Assembly (NCBI RefSeq): GCF_030678875.1
Contig: NZ_JAUUDS010000001.1
Location: 310,001 to 374,000, forward strand
Direction: 5' to 3'
Length of the DNA stretch: 64,000 bases
From: Sphingomonas aurea
Lineage (GTDB): Bacteria; Pseudomonadota; Alphaproteobacteria; Sphingomonadales; Sphingomonadaceae
This document shows positions 9,447-17,772 of the stretch, one piece after another (position 1 is the stretch's first letter; each line of letters starts with the position of its first letter). The position numbers and the translations under genes were made by a program. A model generated the notes under the pieces. It worked only from the letters and a program-made list of their open reading frames with translations, made no database searches and was not told the DNA's origin.

Positions 9447-9839
9447 ATGAACGTCCTGTTCATCGAGGACGACCGGATGAATCGCCGTGTTGTCAACGAT
9501 ATGCTGGACGTCGCAGGCGTTGGGATGGTCGAGGCCGAAAGCGCCGAGGATGGTCTCCGCCTGATCGGAGAACAGGATTTTCAGGTAATTCTGATCGATC
9601 TTCGAATGCCTGGTATGGATGGAATTACAGCCATCGGCCATATTCGCGCGCGCGCCGATGCCAAGGCGATGGTCCCAATCATCGTCGTCACCGCCGATGC
9701 GGCACTCGACCTGCGGCAGCGGTGCCTGGATGCGGGCGCCGACGAGGTGATCTTCAAGCCGGTGGCGATGGATGCGCTGTTCGAAGCGATGGGCCGCGTA
9801 TTGGCGAAGGGCGCCGAGGGCGACGGCCTGATCGCCTGA
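9447..9839 (+). CDS. Single-domain response regulator (CheY-like receiver)
   Basis: 130 residues, a receiver domain with no output domain. The key residues are intact: acidic pair ED-D at 7-9, phospho-acceptor Asp51 in LIDLRMPGMDG, Thr82 and Lys104 (FKPV). It starts 62 nt after the hybrid kinase gene and probably receives phosphate from it. A stand-alone receiver implies action through protein contact or as a phosphotransfer intermediate. It ends the EAL-kinase-receiver operon. Confidence 0.9.
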   Translation: MNVLFIEDDRMNRRVVNDMLDVAGVGMVEAESAEDGLRLIGEQDFQVILIDLRMPGMDGITAIGHIRARADAKAMVPIIVVTADAALDLRQRCLDAGADEVIFKPVAMDALFEAMGRVLAKGAEGDGLIA

Positions 9840-9872
9840 TCCTGCGATCGCCGGCAAGGGCCACAACAGCGC

Positions 9873-9901
9873 TTGCACCGGTCGATCCGCATGGGTATAG
9901 G
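9873..9901 (+). promoter_or_regulatory. Promoter of tRNA-Pro
   Basis: TTGCAC (9873-9878), a 17-nt spacer and TATAGG (9896-9901) form a good sigma-70-like promoter, followed by a GC-rich discriminator. It lies 53 nt before the tRNA. Confidence 0.6.
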
Positions 9902-9954
9902 CGCGCCTCCAAGCATTCCGGTCGGCTCCCGAGAGCTGAACGACCGGGCTCCGT

Positions 9955-10031
9955 CGGGGAGTAGCTCAGCCTGGTAGAGCACTGTCTTCGGGAGGCAGGG
10001 GCCGGAGGTTCGAATCCTCTCTTCCCGACCA
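9955..10031 (+). tRNA. tRNA-Pro (CGG)
   Basis: A 77-nt cloverleaf with acceptor arms CGGGGAG/CTTCCCG (one G-T pair), D-arm GCTC..GAGC, anticodon loop TTCGGGA giving CGG, T-loop TTCGAAT and an encoded CCA. Confidence 0.95.
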
Positions 10032-10109
10032 TTTCTTGGAAGTCTCAGGATCGGCGCACGACATGCGGGACTAGCCGCCGCACCCGGGACAGGCTAGGCG
10101 CGCCGGACC

Positions 10110-11921
10110 ATGGCCACTCCCCTCGACAAGATCCGCAATTTCTCGATCATCGCGCATATCGATCACGGCAAATCCACGCTCGCCGACCGGCTCATCCAGC
10201 AGACCGGTGGTCTGACCGAGCGCGAGATGTCCGAGCAGGTGCTCGACAATATGGAGATCGAGAAGGAGCGCGGGATCACGATCAAGGCGCAGACCGTGCG
10301 CCTGGCCTACAAGGCCCAGGACGGCGAGACCTACACGCTGAACCTGATGGACACGCCGGGGCATGTCGACTTCGCGTACGAGGTCAGCCGCTCGCTGGCG
10401 GCATGCGAGGGCGCGCTGCTGGTGGTCGACGCTGCGCAGGGTGTCGAGGCGCAGACGCTGGCCAATGTCTATCAATCGATCGAGCACGACCATGAGATCG
10501 TACCGGTCATCAACAAGATCGACCTGCCCGCCGCCGAGCCCGAGAAGGTACGCGCGGAGATCGAGGACGTGATCGGGCTCGATGCGTCGGGGGCGGTGCT
10601 CGCCAGCGCGAAGTCGGGGATCGGCATCGCCGATATCCTCGAGGCGATCGTCACCAAGATCCCGGCGCCCAAGGGCGACGAGAGTGCGCCGCTGAAGGCG
10701 ATGCTGGTCGACAGCTGGTACGACCCGTATCTGGGTGTGATGATCCTGGTGCGGGTCGTCGACGGCGTGCTGAAGAAGGGCCAGCAGGTCAGCTTCATGC
10801 AGGCCGGGACCACCCACCTGATCGACCGCGTCGGCTGTTTCCGCCCCAAGATCGAGCAGCTGGCCGAACTGGGGCCGGGCGAGATCGGCTTCATCACCGC
10901 GCAGATCAAGGATGTGGCGCAGGCTCGGGTCGGCGACACGCTGACCGATGCCAAACGCCCGGCGGCGGAAGCGCTGGCTGGGTTCAAGGAAGTCCAGCCG
11001 GTCGTGTTCTGCGGGCTGTTCCCGGTCGACGCCAACGACTTCGAGAAGCTGCGCGAGAGCATCTCGAAGCTGCGGCTGAACGATGCCAGCTTCTCGTTCG
11101 AGATGGAGACGTCGGCCGCGCTCGGCTTCGGTTTCCGTTGCGGGTTCCTGGGGCTGCTGCATCTGGAGATCATCCAGGAGCGGCTGACCCGCGAGTATGA
11201 TCTCGACCTCATCACCACCGCGCCTTCGGTGGTGTACGAGATCGAACTGACGCACAACGGCGGCAGTATCGAGTTGCACAATCCGGCCGACATGCCCGAT
11301 CCGAACAAGATCGCCACGATCAGCGAGCCGTGGATCGAGGCGACGATCTATGTCCCCGACGAGTATCTCGGCAGCATCCTGAAGCTGTGTCAGGACCGGC
11401 GCGGCATCCAGAAGAACCTGACCTATGTCGGCGGACGGGCGCAGGCGACGTACGAACTGCCGCTGAACGAGGTGGTGTTCGACTTCTACGATCGTCTGAA
11501 ATCGCTGTCGAAGGGCTATGCCAGCTTCGACTATCACCAGATCGGCTACCGCGAGGGCGACCTCGTCAAGATGAGCATCCTCGTCAACGAGGAGCCGGTC
11601 GACGCGCTCAGCATGATCGTCCATCGCGGCACTGCCGAGGTGCGCGGCCGCGGCATGTGCGAGCGGCTGAAGGAGCTGATCCCCCGGCACCTGTTCAAGA
11701 TTCCGATTCAGGCGGCGATCGGCGGCAAGGTGATCGCGCGCGAGACGATCAGCGCGATGCGCAAGGACGTGACCGCCAAATGCTATGGCGGCGACGCGAC
11801 CCGCAAGCGCAAGCTGCTCGACAAGCAGAAGAAGGGCAAGGCGAAGATGCGCGAGTACGGCTCGGTCAGCATCCCGCAGGAGGCGTTCATCGCCGCGCTG
11901 AGGATGGGGGATGAGGGCTAG
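10110..11921 (+). CDS. lepA: Elongation factor 4 (LepA back-translocase GTPase)
   Basis: 603 residues, the usual LepA length. G-domain motifs are intact: [13 protein letters not shown] (G1), the RGITIKAQT switch region, DTPGHVDF (G3), NKIDLP (G4). The C-terminal LepA-specific domain carries the Lys-rich segment [15 protein letters not shown] near residues 567-585. EF4 binds stalled or mis-translocated ribosomes. It stands alone here, after tRNA-Pro. Confidence 0.98.
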   Translation: MATPLDKIRNFSIIAHIDHGKSTLADRLIQQTGGLTEREMSEQVLDNMEIEKERGITIKAQTVRLAYKAQDGETYTLNLMDTPGHVDFAYEVSRSLAACEGALLVVDAAQGVEAQTLANVYQSIEHDHEIVPVINKIDLPAAEPEKVRAEIEDVIGLDASGAVLASAKSGIGIADILEAIVTKIPAPKGDESAPLKAMLVDSWYDPYLGVMILVRVVDGVLKKGQQVSFMQAGTTHLIDRVGCFRPKIEQLAELGPGEIGFITAQIKDVAQARVGDTLTDAKRPAAEALAGFKEVQPVVFCGLFPVDANDFEKLRESISKLRLNDASFSFEMETSAALGFGFRCGFLGLLHLEIIQERLTREYDLDLITTAPSVVYEIELTHNGGSIELHNPADMPDPNKIATISEPWIEATIYVPDEYLGSILKLCQDRRGIQKNLTYVGGRAQATYELPLNEVVFDFYDRLKSLSKGYASFDYHQIGYREGDLVKMSILVNEEPVDALSMIVHRGTAEVRGRGMCERLKELIPRHLFKIPIQAAIGGKVIARETISAMRKDVTAKCYGGDATRKRKLLDKQKKGKAKMREYGSVSIPQEAFIAALRMGDEG

Positions 11922-12061
11922 GCCGAGCGTCCGCGACCAAGCGTAGCTTAGCCGCGGATCAGCGCCAGCCCGGCCGACGGGACGGCTTTGCCGCGGCGCC
12001 CTTGCAGCCGCCCGACGATCGGACGATGATGCCGTCGTAAGGAATAGGGAGCGGCAGAAGC

Positions 12062-12274
12062 ATGACGGACGAACCGGTCAAAGGACCTGCCTCCTATTTC
12101 CCCTCGATCGAGAAGAAGTACGGTCGCCCCATCGCCGAGTGGCAGGATCTGGTCCGCGGGAAGCTGCCGGCCAGGCACATGGACCTGGTAGCCATGCTGA
12201 AGGACGAGCATGGCATGGGGCATGGCCATGCCAACGCGATCGTCGCGCACACGCTGGTCGCGGAGAAGGGCTGA
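12062..12274 (+). CDS. DUF4287 domain protein
   Basis: A 70-residue cytoplasmic protein with the DUF4287 pattern: SIEKKYGRPIAEWQDL near residues 16-31, then a helical segment ending HGMGHGHANAIVAH. The ATG is preceded by an acceptable purine-rich site (GAGCGGCAGAAGC). DUF4287 proteins have no assigned reaction; they are often found alone or fused to DUF5655. It converges on the DUF1501 gene with a 15-nt gap. Confidence 0.85.
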   Translation: MTDEPVKGPASYFPSIEKKYGRPIAEWQDLVRGKLPARHMDLVAMLKDEHGMGHGHANAIVAHTLVAEKG

Positions 12275-12289
12275 CCGGCTACGCCCCGG

Positions 12290-13678
12290 TCACACGAATC
12301 CGAGATTCCACGTCGACGCATCATAATTGCCGATGTTCGGCAGCACCGTCCGCAGGTCCGTATCCCCCACGCCGAACCAGCGCGCCAGCGTCGCGGCGTA
12401 CTGGTCGACGGCCATCGTCGGTAGCAGACGCCCCTGGCCGACATCGTCGGCCGTGCCGTTGCCGATCGCGGGCGGGGTGCCATAGAATCGGCCGCCGTTC
12501 ACCGCGCCCCCCAGCACGAAATGCATGGAGCCCCAGCCATGGTCCGACCCGTCGTCGTTCGACTGGAGCGTGCGGCCGAAGTCGGAGGCGGTGAAGCTGG
12601 TCACTTTGTCGGCGACGCCCAGCGCTGCCGTGGTGTCGTGGAAGGCGCGCATCGCAGCGGCGACCCGGCCCATCAGCGGCCCATGCTGCGCGACGAGATT
12701 GTCGTGCAGGTCGAACCCACCCATCGAGACGAAGAACACCTGTCGCTTCACGCCCAGTTCGGACGATACGGAGATCAGCCGCGCGACCATCTTCAGCTGG
12801 TCGGCAAGGGTGTTGCCTGACGGGAAGAGGGGGAAATTGGCGGCCGGTGCTCCGCCAAGCGCGCCGGCGACCTGCGCATAGGTGTCGAGCGAGCGCTTCG
12901 ACACGCGGGCATGCTCGTCGGCGAGCAGCCCGCCGGTCGGCGTCGTCATCAGCGTGCGCAGCGCCTGTGCGGCGGCGGCGGAGCCATAGAGGGTGCGGCT
13001 GTTGCCGATCAGCGGGATCGGTCCGCCGGTGCCGACCGAATATTGCACCGCGTTGCGCCCGGTCAGGTAGACCGCATTGCCGCTGGTGTTGATGCAGGTG
13101 AGCGCCGCGCTGCCGTTGCCGTTCTGGAACACGTCACCGATGCGCCCGCCCCAGCCGGTGGTCGCGCCCTCCGGGTGCGATGCCTGGAAATAGCTCTGCT
13201 GGTCGTTGTGGCTGAACAGCTTGGGCGGCAGCTTGACCGCGTTCTGTTGATACTGGGTCTTGGTGGTGGGCTGGACCAGCGTGCCGAGGTTCAGCGCGAC
13301 GGCGAGCTTGCCCTGGTCGAACAGCGGCAGCAGCGGCGTCATCGTTGGCGCCAGCGCATATTGCCGGCCACCGGCCAGCGCCTGGGCCGGCGACAACAGG
13401 GTTCCGGCCAGTGCATCGCGCGCGGTGGCGATATTGGGCCGGGCGGCGCGGTACAGGTCGTAGCTCGCCTGGTCGTACGGTGTCAGCGTGTTGGCATAAT
13501 CCATCCCGCCATAGAGGAAGATGCAGACCATTGCCTTGTAATCGGTCGCGGTCGCCGCTGCCGCCTCGCCGATCGCGCCCAGCGTCGTGGCGAACGGGGC
13601 GGCGACACCCGCCAGGCCCAGCGCGGCCGACCGCTTCAGGAAGGCGCGGCGCGACTGGTCGTGTTCGAAACAGCTCAT
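12290..13678 (-). CDS. DUF1501 protein, Tat-exported
   Basis: 462 residues from the ATG at 13678. The N-terminus has a twin-arginine signal (SRRAFLKRS followed by a hydrophobic stretch and AxA at about residue 40). The mature part has the DUF1501 layout (sulfatase/alkaline-phosphatase-like fold), with FLYGGMDYANTL early and GGFDLHDN and DHGWGSMHFVLGG late. Start and upstream stop share TGATG, so it is translationally coupled to the DUF1800 gene. A GTG one codon earlier is an alternative start. The pair is widespread in Gram-negative bacteria, but its role is unknown; the protein should be periplasmic. Confidence 0.88.
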   Translation of the reverse strand: MSCFEHDQSRRAFLKRSAALGLAGVAAPFATTLGAIGEAAAATATDYKAMVCIFLYGGMDYANTLTPYDQASYDLYRAARPNIATARDALAGTLLSPAQALAGGRQYALAPTMTPLLPLFDQGKLAVALNLGTLVQPTTKTQYQQNAVKLPPKLFSHNDQQSYFQASHPEGATTGWGGRIGDVFQNGNGSAALTCINTSGNAVYLTGRNAVQYSVGTGGPIPLIGNSRTLYGSAAAAQALRTLMTTPTGGLLADEHARVSKRSLDTYAQVAGALGGAPAANFPLFPSGNTLADQLKMVARLISVSSELGVKRQVFFVSMGGFDLHDNLVAQHGPLMGRVAAAMRAFHDTTAALGVADKVTSFTASDFGRTLQSNDDGSDHGWGSMHFVLGGAVNGGRFYGTPPAIGNGTADDVGQGRLLPTMAVDQYAATLARWFGVGDTDLRTVLPNIGNYDASTWNLGFV

Positions 13679-15372
13679 CACTTCACCGTCAGATAGTCGG
13701 GGGCAGCCAAGGTCAGCATGATCGCGATGCCGACGCGGTTGGTCGGTCCGCCGGTAGCGGTCGCCGACACGCTGTCGACGGCGGCGCGGATCGTGCCGAT
13801 GGTGGTGGCAGACAGCTGGCCGGCGGCGAGCAGCAGGGCCACCTCGTCGACCAGCGCGTTGGTGTCGGCGGCCTTGGCCAGGATGGTGGCGTAATCGGCC
13901 TTGGTGTCGCCGGTGCCGTTCGCGACCAGCGCGTACATATAGTTGATATAGCCGACCACCGACTGCTCGTTGGTGATCTGGAACTCGGGCGCGACCAGGC
14001 CGGCCTGCGCGATCGCGGTGGCGGGCGGGCTGTAGCCGGGGCGGAAGAAGTTGAAGACGGTCTGGCTGCGTCCCATCGCCTGGCCGAGCCGGTTCGACTG
14101 GCTGCTGGTATCGCCGAACGCCCAGGCGTTCGACGGCGAGGTCACCTTGAACGCGCGCGCCCAGCCGGTCAGCCGCATCACCGGCTCGCGCAGCTTGCCC
14201 GCGTTGGTGGCGGTCAGCGCCGCGTCGCTGCGTGCCTCGCTGTCGAGCAGGATGGCGGTGACGACCGCCTTCATGTCGCCGCGCACGCCCGCACCATTGT
14301 CGGCAAATTTGCTCGCGACCCGCGCAACATAGGCGGGCGAGGGGTTGGAGGTGACGAGCCGCTGGATCAGCTGCCTCGATACGAAGGGCGGCAGGTTGGG
14401 ATGCGCGAAGATCGTATCGAGCGCGGTCTTGATCGCCGCCACGCCGCCGCCCGAGGTGCCGGTGCCGAGGAAGCTGGCCGCGCCGGTCTCGTTCAGCCCG
14501 GCGTTCATCACCAGCGGCTGGCGATAGCGATCGGGCGTGGTCGAGACGTTGGTCGCCAGCGACAGGCCGGTAAACACGCGAGCCAAGCCGCCAACGTCGG
14601 CCTGGGTATAGGTTTCCAGCGGCTGGGCGGCGCTTCCCTTCACCGTGCCGTCCATGTTCAGCTGGTAGAGGCCGAGCGTGAACAGCTGCATCAGCTCGCG
14701 CGCGTAATTCTCGTCGGGCTGGGCGCCGGTCGTCGCGTTCGCCTTGCGATTGTAGAGGAAGGTCAGGAACGACCCCATCGCGGCGTTGTAGGTGATCGCC
14801 TCCATCAGCTGGCGGTAATTGCCGAACGCATTATCGAGCAGCACGTCGACATAGGCGGCCATCGCGAACTGTTTCCAGTTCAGGTTCACCCCGTCGATGC
14901 CCACCACCAGCATGTCGAGCAGCGCCATGCCGACACGCTGGCGCAGCTGGTCGGGCTCGACGATCAGCTGGCGCCACATGGTGACGTCGAAACCGGCGGT
15001 GTTGTTGATGTTGGCGTCGACATTATAACCGTTGGCGACCAGCCAGTCCCAGTGACTGGTGGCGCGGGGCAGGGCGAGCTGGGCGGCGATCCACGCCTCG
15101 TAACCTTGGCCGACGACGTCGGCGATCGCCTCGCGCGTCGCGCCCATGGTCGACTGCGACAGGAAGCGGCTGGCCTGTACCTCGGTGGGCGGCACGCGGG
15201 CGATCGGCACCGCCGCGCCGCCGCTCGCGCCCGAGGACGCCTGACCGTCGCCGCTACCGCAGGCGGCGAGCAGGAGAGCGGGCGCCAGGATCGCCGCCGA
15301 CGGGGCGATGCGCGTGGGCGTCGGATCGTCGATCGGATCGGTTGCGGTGTCGCTATGCTGGTCGTGCAGCAC
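13678..15372 (-). CDS. DUF1800 lipoprotein
   Basis: About 564 residues from a GTG at 15372 with GGGGGA just upstream; the frame runs on upstream, but that part collides with the glycosyltransferase start and reads as low-complexity Arg-rich sequence. A lipobox LLAAC lies near residue 38, so the protein is probably a membrane-anchored lipoprotein. DUF1800 features include FLSQSTMGAT, the NYARELMQLFTLGLY block and FFRPGYSPP. It is the first gene of the DUF1800-DUF1501 operon. The molecular function of this family is not known. Confidence 0.85.
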   Translation of the reverse strand: MLHDQHSDTATDPIDDPTPTRIAPSAAILAPALLLAACGSGDGQASSGASGGAAVPIARVPPTEVQASRFLSQSTMGATREAIADVVGQGYEAWIAAQLALPRATSHWDWLVANGYNVDANINNTAGFDVTMWRQLIVEPDQLRQRVGMALLDMLVVGIDGVNLNWKQFAMAAYVDVLLDNAFGNYRQLMEAITYNAAMGSFLTFLYNRKANATTGAQPDENYARELMQLFTLGLYQLNMDGTVKGSAAQPLETYTQADVGGLARVFTGLSLATNVSTTPDRYRQPLVMNAGLNETGAASFLGTGTSGGGVAAIKTALDTIFAHPNLPPFVSRQLIQRLVTSNPSPAYVARVASKFADNGAGVRGDMKAVVTAILLDSEARSDAALTATNAGKLREPVMRLTGWARAFKVTSPSNAWAFGDTSSQSNRLGQAMGRSQTVFNFFRPGYSPPATAIAQAGLVAPEFQITNEQSVVGYINYMYALVANGTGDTKADYATILAKAADTNALVDEVALLLAAGQLSATTIGTIRAAVDSVSATATGGPTNRVGIAIMLTLAAPDYLTVK

Positions 15373-15542
15373 GATGGTCCCCCAGGGTCGTTCGCCGCGC
15401 CGGAATACCGTCCAAGTGGTTAACGAGTTCGCACCGCGCCGGCTCGCTCCGGCGTGCCGGCGGGGCGGGTCGTCGCGGCGGTTTGTACGGCATATCAGGG
15501 GTTTGCGGGAACGCCGACGGGCATGGAGGATTGTCTCTGGCG

Positions 15543-16826
15543 ATGACCGCTCCTCGCTCTGTCCGCCATGTCGCCGTCGCGCTACCCGCGCGGGACGAGG
15601 AGGAGGAACTGCCCGCATGTCTCGCCGCGCTCGACGTGGCTGCGGGGCGCTATGGCGGGCCGGTCAGCATAGTCGTGCTGGCGAACAACTGCACCGACGA
15701 CACGGTGGCGCTGCTCGAGCGGACGCGGCTGCGGCATGCGCGGCTGATGTGGCGGGCGGTATCGCTGCTGCCAGAGGCGCGCCATGCCGGCTGGGCGCGA
15801 CGGCTGGCGTTCGACGCGGCGACGGCGCTGCTGGCGCGGCCGGAGGACCTGCTCGCGTCGACCGACGCGGACACGGCGGTCGCGCCGGACTGGATCGTCC
15901 GCACCGTCGCGCATCTCGATGCCGGGGTAGAGGCGGTGGCGGGCCGGGCGCTGACCCGGCGCGTCGACCGGGCGCAGTTGGGACCGTCGGCGGCGCGACG
16001 GCTGAACCTGCTCGGGCGCTATTACACCGCGCTCGACTGGCTGCGGGCGGACATGGCGCCGGCTGTGGCGGACGCCTGGCCGCGGCACTATTACGAGGGT
16101 GGGGCAAGCATCGGCCTGACGCTCGATCTCTACCGTCGCATCGGTGGCGCGCCGACGCCGCCGGTGGCGGAGGATCGCGCACTGTTCGCAGCGGTGCGGG
16201 CGGCGGGCGGGCGGGTGCGGCACCCGCTCGACGTGCGGGTCTTCACCTCCAGCCGATTGCAGGGGCGGGCGCCCGGCGGAATGGCCGACGCGTTCGCGCG
16301 CTGGATCGCCCAGGCGGACGACACGCCGCTGCATGAAACCTATGCGGTGTCGGTGGCGCTCGATCCCGCGAGAGCCGGGGAGGGCGACCGACTGAGCTTT
16401 GGGACACTGCCGGCGGCGATCGCGACGGCAGGGGCGATGATCCGCGCGCGACGTTCAGCGGCGGCGCCACAGGTCGAGCCGATACTCCTCCCGCCGCTCC
16501 GCAGCGATGACTTCGACCGCGTCGCCGAGCAACCCGGCGAGTTCCCCGACCGCCGCGTCGCCGGACTTGGGATAGTCGGTTTCCCCCAGCCAGTGGACGA
16601 GCATGAGGTGGCCGCCCGACGGCACTGCCCCGCGCAGATAGTCGGCCATGCGGGCCAGGTCGTCGCTGTCCCAATAGTAGATGACCTCGGACAGCAGGAT
16701 CAGGTCGAACGATCCGGGCGGTGCCTCGGCGGGCAGGTGGCGGCGTTCGAACACGACCTGCGGCAGGTCGGCGCAGCGCACGGCGGCGGCAGCGAGCGCG
16801 GTCTCGGAAACGTCGACCGCCAGTAG
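15543..16826 (+). CDS. GT2-family glycosyltransferase with a long convergent overlap
   Basis: 427 residues as read from the ATG at 15543 (GGAGG 14 nt upstream; a TTG at 15531 is an alternative). The first ~300 residues are a GT-A fold: VALPARDEEEELPACL, ANNCTDDT, and the DxD metal motif in STDADT. The last ~120 residues (after 16455) are exactly antisense to the methyltransferase gene and look like shadow sequence, so the true protein may end near 16455 or the frame may have lost its stop. It faces the acyl-CoA-dehydrogenase/PIG-L/methyltransferase operon and probably works with it. Confidence 0.82.
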   Translation: MTAPRSVRHVAVALPARDEEEELPACLAALDVAAGRYGGPVSIVVLANNCTDDTVALLERTRLRHARLMWRAVSLLPEARHAGWARRLAFDAATALLARPEDLLASTDADTAVAPDWIVRTVAHLDAGVEAVAGRALTRRVDRAQLGPSAARRLNLLGRYYTALDWLRADMAPAVADAWPRHYYEGGASIGLTLDLYRRIGGAPTPPVAEDRALFAAVRAAGGRVRHPLDVRVFTSSRLQGRAPGGMADAFARWIAQADDTPLHETYAVSVALDPARAGEGDRLSFGTLPAAIATAGAMIRARRSAAAPQVEPILLPPLRSDDFDRVAEQPGEFPDRRVAGLGIVGFPQPVDEHEVAARRHCPAQIVGHAGQVVAVPIVDDLGQQDQVERSGRCLGGQVAAFEHDLRQVGAAHGGGSERGLGNVDRQ

Positions 16827-17036
16827 CCGATCGCAGCGTGGCGCCAGCCGCTCGGTCAGCACGCCGTTGGCGCAGCCGACTTCCAGCATCGATCCGAGAC
16901 GTGGGCAGGGCAGGGCGGCGAGCGTGTGATCGTACTTCGCGCGCTCATAGGCGCTTGTTTCGAAGTTCCAGGGATCACCCTGCTCGCGGTAGAGCGCCTC
17001 GAACCAGTCGGGCGCGATCGATCGGTTACGGCGCAT
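16455..17036 (-). CDS. NodS-like SAM-dependent methyltransferase
   Basis: 193 residues. The SAM-binding motif I is LEVGCANGVLTERL, followed by acidic strand end AVDVS and motif IV region FDLILLSEVIYYW. The N-terminus (WFEALYREQGDPWNFETSAYERAKY) is typical of the NodS-type family that N-methylates deacetylated sugars. Its ATG lies 11 nt inside the end of the PIG-L deacetylase gene, so the two are coupled; in other genomes the two activities are found fused. Substrate unknown. Confidence 0.88.
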   Translation of the reverse strand: MRRNRSIAPDWFEALYREQGDPWNFETSAYERAKYDHTLAALPCPRLGSMLEVGCANGVLTERLAPRCDRLLAVDVSETALAAAAVRCADLPQVVFERRHLPAEAPPGSFDLILLSEVIYYWDSDDLARMADYLRGAVPSGGHLMLVHWLGETDYPKSGDAAVGELAGLLGDAVEVIAAERREEYRLDLWRRR

Positions 17037-17772
17037 GGCGCGGCTCCAGCAGCAGGAGGTGACTGGCATCGACCAGCCGTCGCATCGGGCGGGGCAGGAC
17101 GAAGCGGTCGGGCGCGCCGGCGATGCGGCCACCCAGCTGGGTGGCGTGGCGGTCGAGCGCTCGCCGCTGCCGCCCGCGCCAGCGCGCGACGGGGATCGAC
17201 AACGCCTTCCAACCGGCGAGCCGGTGGTCGAGATCGGCGACGGTCCAGCCCCAGACACAGTAGAAGCGGGGCACGACGCCCAGCCGCCGCGCGACAGCGG
17301 TCGCCAGCTGCGCAGCGGCCTCGTGGTCGCAGTGCGGATCGCCCTCCCAACTGGCGATAATCCGGCGAATGCGTCGAGCGCGGCATAGCGCGACCAGGCG
17401 GTCGACGCTCGCTTCGAACGGCGGCGATCCGGCGGGGAGGGGGGCGGCATCGCGCCAGCCGAGCGTCACGGCTTGGGCGGAGTGACCGAGCTGGCGCAGC
17501 GCGGCACCAGCCTCTCGCGCGCGAACATGGGCGACGCGGCTGGCGCTCCAGCCGGGTGCGCCGACATGGCTCCCCGATCCGTCCGTCAGGATCGCGACGG
17601 TCACCGCGCCGCCGCACGCCGCCAGCGCCGCGATCAGGCCGCCGCAGCCGAGCGTCTCGTCGTCCGGATGCGGCGCCAGCACCAGCCAGCCGCCCTCGCG
17701 CGCCGCCTGTTGCGGTGACAGTGGCCGGGCGCGGCGAAGCAGGCGGCCCCAGCTGCGCCGGCCCGGCGTCAC
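17026..17772 (-). CDS. PIG-L family zinc-dependent N-deacetylase
   Basis: 248 residues from a GTG at 17772 that overlaps the stop of the upstream flavoprotein gene (GTGA); a GTG one codon earlier (17775) is also possible. Both metal motifs are present: APHPDDETLGCGG near residue 33 and the HCDHE motif near residue 150. Family members (MshB, BshB, PIG-L, LmbE) remove acetyl groups from N-acetylglucosamine-type sugars. It sits between an acyl-CoA-dehydrogenase-like gene and a NodS-like methyltransferase, suggesting deacetylation followed by N-modification of a sugar conjugate. Confidence 0.92.
   Translation of the reverse strand: MTPGRRSWGRLLRRARPLSPQQAAREGGWLVLAPHPDDETLGCGGLIAALAACGGAVTVAILTDGSGSHVGAPGWSASRVAHVRAREAGAALRQLGHSAQAVTLGWRDAAPLPAGSPPFEASVDRLVALCRARRIRRIIASWEGDPHCDHEAAAQLATAVARRLGVVPRFYCVWGWTVADLDHRLAGWKALSIPVARWRGRQRRALDRHATQLGGRIAGAPDRFVLPRPMRRLVDASHLLLLEPRHAP

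Noticed and set aside
15373..15618. N-terminal extension of the DUF1800 gene
   Set aside because: It is Arg/Pro low-complexity, overlaps the glycosyltransferase start and precedes a lipoprotein signal that should be N-terminal.
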